Source: JBBSHE01 sp038253325 | Lineage (GTDB): Bacteria > Actinomycetota > Actinomycetes > Propionibacteriales > Nocardioidaceae | Direction: 5' to 3' | Length of the DNA: 64,000 bases | Assembly (NCBI GenBank): GCA_038253325.1 | Contig: JBBSHE010000001.1 | Coordinates: 62,001-126,000 of the forward strand | Shown: in pieces, positions 61,792-64,000 of the stretch | Layout of the letters: the number at the start of each line of letters is the position of its first letter | Numbering within the stretch: the first letter of the stretch is position 1 | Notes under the pieces: generated by a model | The model's database searches: none | The model's input: the letters and a program-made list of their open reading frames with translations, nothing else | What the model was told of the DNA's origin: nothing | Program-made: the position numbers and the translations under genes

Positions 61792-62885
61792 TTACCCGAG
61801 GGGCTCGTCAAGGACGGCCAGCGACCAGCACCAGCCCGCGAGTTCCCGGGCGATCGCGGCGTTGGCAACCACCGACCGCTTCTTGCGGGCGTTGAACATC
61901 TCCCACCGGTCGTGGAGTCGGCGGTTCCCTGCATGGCCACGGGCTTGGGCCGCGGGCGTCGCGAGCTCCCAACGCCGGCGCATCGTGGCACCTGGGGTGC
62001 GATAGGGCTGGCGGTGGTGCCAGGCGGCCTCGACCAGGAGGCGTCGGACGTGGCCGTTGCCGGTCTTGGTCACCCCGCCCTGGGAACGTGAGGCACCCGA
62101 GGATGACTCGGTGGGCACCAGTCCGACGTAGGCGCCGATGCTGCGACCGGTCAACCGTTGCCAGTCGCCGATCTCGACCGCGAGCCCGAACGCAGTCAAC
62201 GTCGAGATCCCGCGCAGACAGCCGAGCCGGGTCACCACCGCAGTGAACTCGGACTCCTCAGCCATCGCCGTGATCGCCGCATCGAGTCGGTCGCGGCGCT
62301 GCGCGGTCATCAACATCGACTCGAACGCGCAGTCGTAGGCCGCCTGTAGGGCCGGCTGATCGAAGTGGTGGGACCGCAACCAGGTCTCGTGCTTGGCGGT
62401 CCAGGCGTTGCCGCCGTAGTAGACGATTCCCTGCCGCAGCAGGAGCTTGCTCACCCGATGCCGCGAACTCATCAAGTCCCCACGGACATCGTCGCGGGCC
62501 CGGACCAGGTCACGGGAAGCCTCCTGGGTGACACCGGGGATCGTGACCTCCACGATCTGGCCCAGGTGCAACAACTTCGCCAGGTGCAGGGCGTCGTTCT
62601 TGTCGGTCTTGACCCGGTCACCGGCCGGACGCTGCAACTTCGAGGGCGCCGCGACCACACAGATGATCCCAGCAGTCAGCAAGAACCGGGCCAGCCCGAA
62701 CCCCGTCGGGCCGGCCTCATAGACAACCCGCACCGGACCCGGCAACCCTCGGACCCAGTCCAGGGTCTCGCCGTAGTCAGGGGTCATCGTGCGCCGCGAG
62801 ACCTCTCACCGGTCTCAGCGTCGATCGCAGCCGCGACCACCGCCCGTGCGTGCACATCCAAACCAACACTCGTACGCTGAATCAT
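61792..62885 (-). pseudogene. IS110 transposase split by a frame change at ATGA
   Basis: ORF A (62885-62784) reads MIQRTSVGLDVHARAVVAAA and carries the first catalytic aspartate. It ends in a TGA that overlaps the ATG of ORF B (62787-61792). ORF B is 331 residues with VVYEAGPTGFGLARFL, VKTDKNDALHLAKLLHLG, GCLRGISTLTAFGLAVEIGD and the serine region PTESSSGASRSQGGVTKTGN. Together they make a normal IS110 recombinase of about 364 residues, but in two frames. It may be inactive, or expressed by coupling or frameshift. Confidence 0.85.
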
Positions 62886-62989
62886 GAGCTGGGGCCTCCC
62901 ACATCTGTGGCTCTACCGGCCAGGACCACCCTGACGGGCAACCCACGATCACATGTGAGCGAGGCCCCAGCCGCTTCTCCCCATACCGT

Positions 62990-63580
62990 CTAACGCCCGA
63001 GCTGTTCGATGCCGGCCGCAGCGAGGCTGCCGCCCGCGGGGTCGAGCTCACCTGGGAGGAGGGCGACGCGGAGGCGCTGCCCTACCCGGAGGGCTCGTTC
63101 GATGCGGTGATTTCATGCGTCGGCGTGATGTTCGCGCCCCACCACCAGGCTGCCGCCGACGAGATGCTGCGGGTGACGGCGCCCGGGGGCACGATCGCCA
63201 TACTCGCCTGGACCCCCGAGGGCTTCATCGGCCAGATGTTCGCCACCATGAAGCCCTACGCGCCCGCGCCACCGCCGGGCGCCTCGCCGCCGCCGTTGTG
63301 GGGATCGGAAGGCCACGTTCGGGGACTGTTCGGGGATGGGGTGCGCGAGCTGAGGTTCGTCAAGGAGCACGCCCAGATCCTGGGGCTCGGCTCCGGGGCG
63401 CAGTTCCGCGACTTCTTCAAGGCCAACTACGGCCCGACGATCGCGGTGTACGGCTCGCTGGCGGACCAGCCCGACCGAGCTGCCGAACTCGACACGGCGC
63501 TCGCCGAGCTGGGTGACCGGTGCCTCGAGGGCGGCGAGATGGTTTGGGAGTACCTGCTCGTCACCGCGACCCGAACCTGA
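62990..63580 (+). pseudogene. SAM methyltransferase, 3' part
   Basis: It resumes directly after the element: LTPELFDAGRSEAAARGVEL, GDAEALPYPEGSFDAVISCV, HHQAAADEMLRVTAPGGTIA, and a full C-terminus ending EYLLVTATRT. These are motifs II, III and the remainder of a UbiE/Methyltransf_11-like enzyme. ATG 63107 could start a truncated protein, but it would lack the SAM-binding glycine loop. Confidence 0.88.
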
Positions 63581-63850
63581 GAGACGCCGCGGCCGGTTGC
63601 CTTTGCCGGCACTCCTGCAGCGCCCCGCTCCTTGATTGACGTGCAACTTGGGGCCGCGGCTCTGCGCTCCCTTAGCCCGGATCCACGGTCTGACTGGGTG
63701 AGGTCGGTGTCGACGTGTGAACCGTTGGCCGGGATCGACTTGGGCGGTCCGGAGCGTGGCTGAATCGCCGGTCTGCCGGCTTCTCCGAGGTCCTGGTCGT
63801 TGGGTCGAGTGTTGTTGGTCAGCAGCGGAGCGGGATTGTCGCGATGCTCG

Positions 63851-64000
63851 CTAGGGCTTGATCGATGGCTCGAGCCCAGGCCAGTCGGCGGGTAGGCGCA
63901 GATGTCGGCGTCGTGCGGACTGCACGAGCCGTCCTGGGACGGTGAAGACCCGGCGTTGCAGGGTGGTGATGGTGGCCTTCTCGAGGTCGTCTCCGGCCAG
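63851..64000 (-). CDS. Transposase C-terminus, truncated by window edge
   Basis: 50 codons enter from the right edge: LAGDDLEKATITTLQRRVFT, then RLVQSARRRHLRLPADWPG and a TAG at 63851. The pattern (two strands, SARR, LPADWPW-like) is that of the end of IS1380-type DDE transposases. The 210 bp between this stop and the methyltransferase tail presumably contain the element's terminal repeat, which I could not identify. Confidence 0.65.
   Translation of the reverse strand: MAGDDLEKATITTLQRRVFTVPGRLVQSARRRHLRLPADWPGLEPSIKP

Larger units (their letters stand above)
61480..62989 (-). mobile_element. IS110-family insertion sequence, about 1.51 kb
   Basis: Removing this segment rejoins the methyltransferase perfectly (ASDL + TPELFDAGRS). 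CT(A) is found at both junctions (61477-61479 and 62990-62992), in line with the CT core dinucleotide known for IS621/IS110 recombination, and there are no terminal inverted repeats at the tips. Subterminal sequences share an inverted GAAGCGGC block (about 61513-61520 and 62970-62977). The transposase runs leftward and leaves about 310 bp non-coding at its 3' side and about 105 bp at its 5' side. Confidence 0.9.

Overview
The window is high-GC actinobacterial DNA, probably Propionibacteriales (a Nocardioides-like organism). This is inferred from GC-rich codon use, many GTG and TTG starts, leaderless promoters, mycobacterial-type synteny (5-formyl-THF cyclo-ligase, UDP-glucose pyrophosphorylase, moeA, GNAT, SepX) and families such as PGPGW, DUF2277, DUF664 and DUF4242. 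No species can be assigned from the sequence alone.

Layout. 1-9.4 kb is ordinary chromosome: an MFS exporter, a PGPGW membrane protein, a HAD phosphatase, an orphan DNA methyltransferase, a lytic transglycosylase, an HtrA-type protease, a large secreted protein of unknown function and a frameshifted beta-propeller gene. 9.4-11.5 kb is debris: IS21 and IS110 transposase remnants around a broken pterin dehydratase/VOC gene. 11.6-17.1 kb carries small enzymes, including a divergent MocR regulator/EamA transporter pair with an operator-like inverted repeat. 17.2-28.3 kb is a mosaic graveyard. It holds three tyrosine recombinase remnants, a MobF relaxase piece, an IS256 piece, hybrid and truncated enzymes (DHFR-like, SnoaL-like, rifampin ADP-ribosyltransferase, DUF664, peptidase E), an intact tRNA-Arg(CCU), and an inverted copy of that tRNA's 5' half 6 kb away.

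28.5-54 kb is mostly intact core. A five-gene translationally coupled DUF4129/MoxR/DUF58 operon is followed by a lipid-modification pair (CFA synthase and DUF1295), a coupled pair of M16 peptidases, phosphoglucomutase, an FmdB zinc ribbon protein and a penicillin-acylase-like hydrolase. Next comes the 5-FCL / UDPGP / moeA / moaC / mog / GNAT / sepX block, which joins glucose-1-phosphate metabolism (pgm, UDPGP) with molybdopterin synthesis. Intergenic spaces here are full of short-period tandem repeats (26, 38, 44, 27 and 29 bp units, and an imperfect family sharing a 77-bp exact repeat) and a palindromic element family.

54.1-64 kb starts with tRNA-Ala(CGC), followed by excisionase and integrase genes with no recognisable cargo and a 1.3-kb empty stretch. 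Then come a DUF4242 gene (partly duplicated 3 kb downstream), an HD-GYP-like regulator separated from its LuxR output domain by one in-frame TGA, a small secreted protein, and a SAM methyltransferase cleanly interrupted by a 1.5-kb IS110-family element flanked by CT dinucleotides. A transposase 3' end runs off the window. The most promising mechanistic leads are the IS110 insertion with a long non-coding end that could encode a bridge RNA, the split HD-GYP/LuxR protein, and the leaderless ArsR promoter with a palindromic operator between its -35 and -10.
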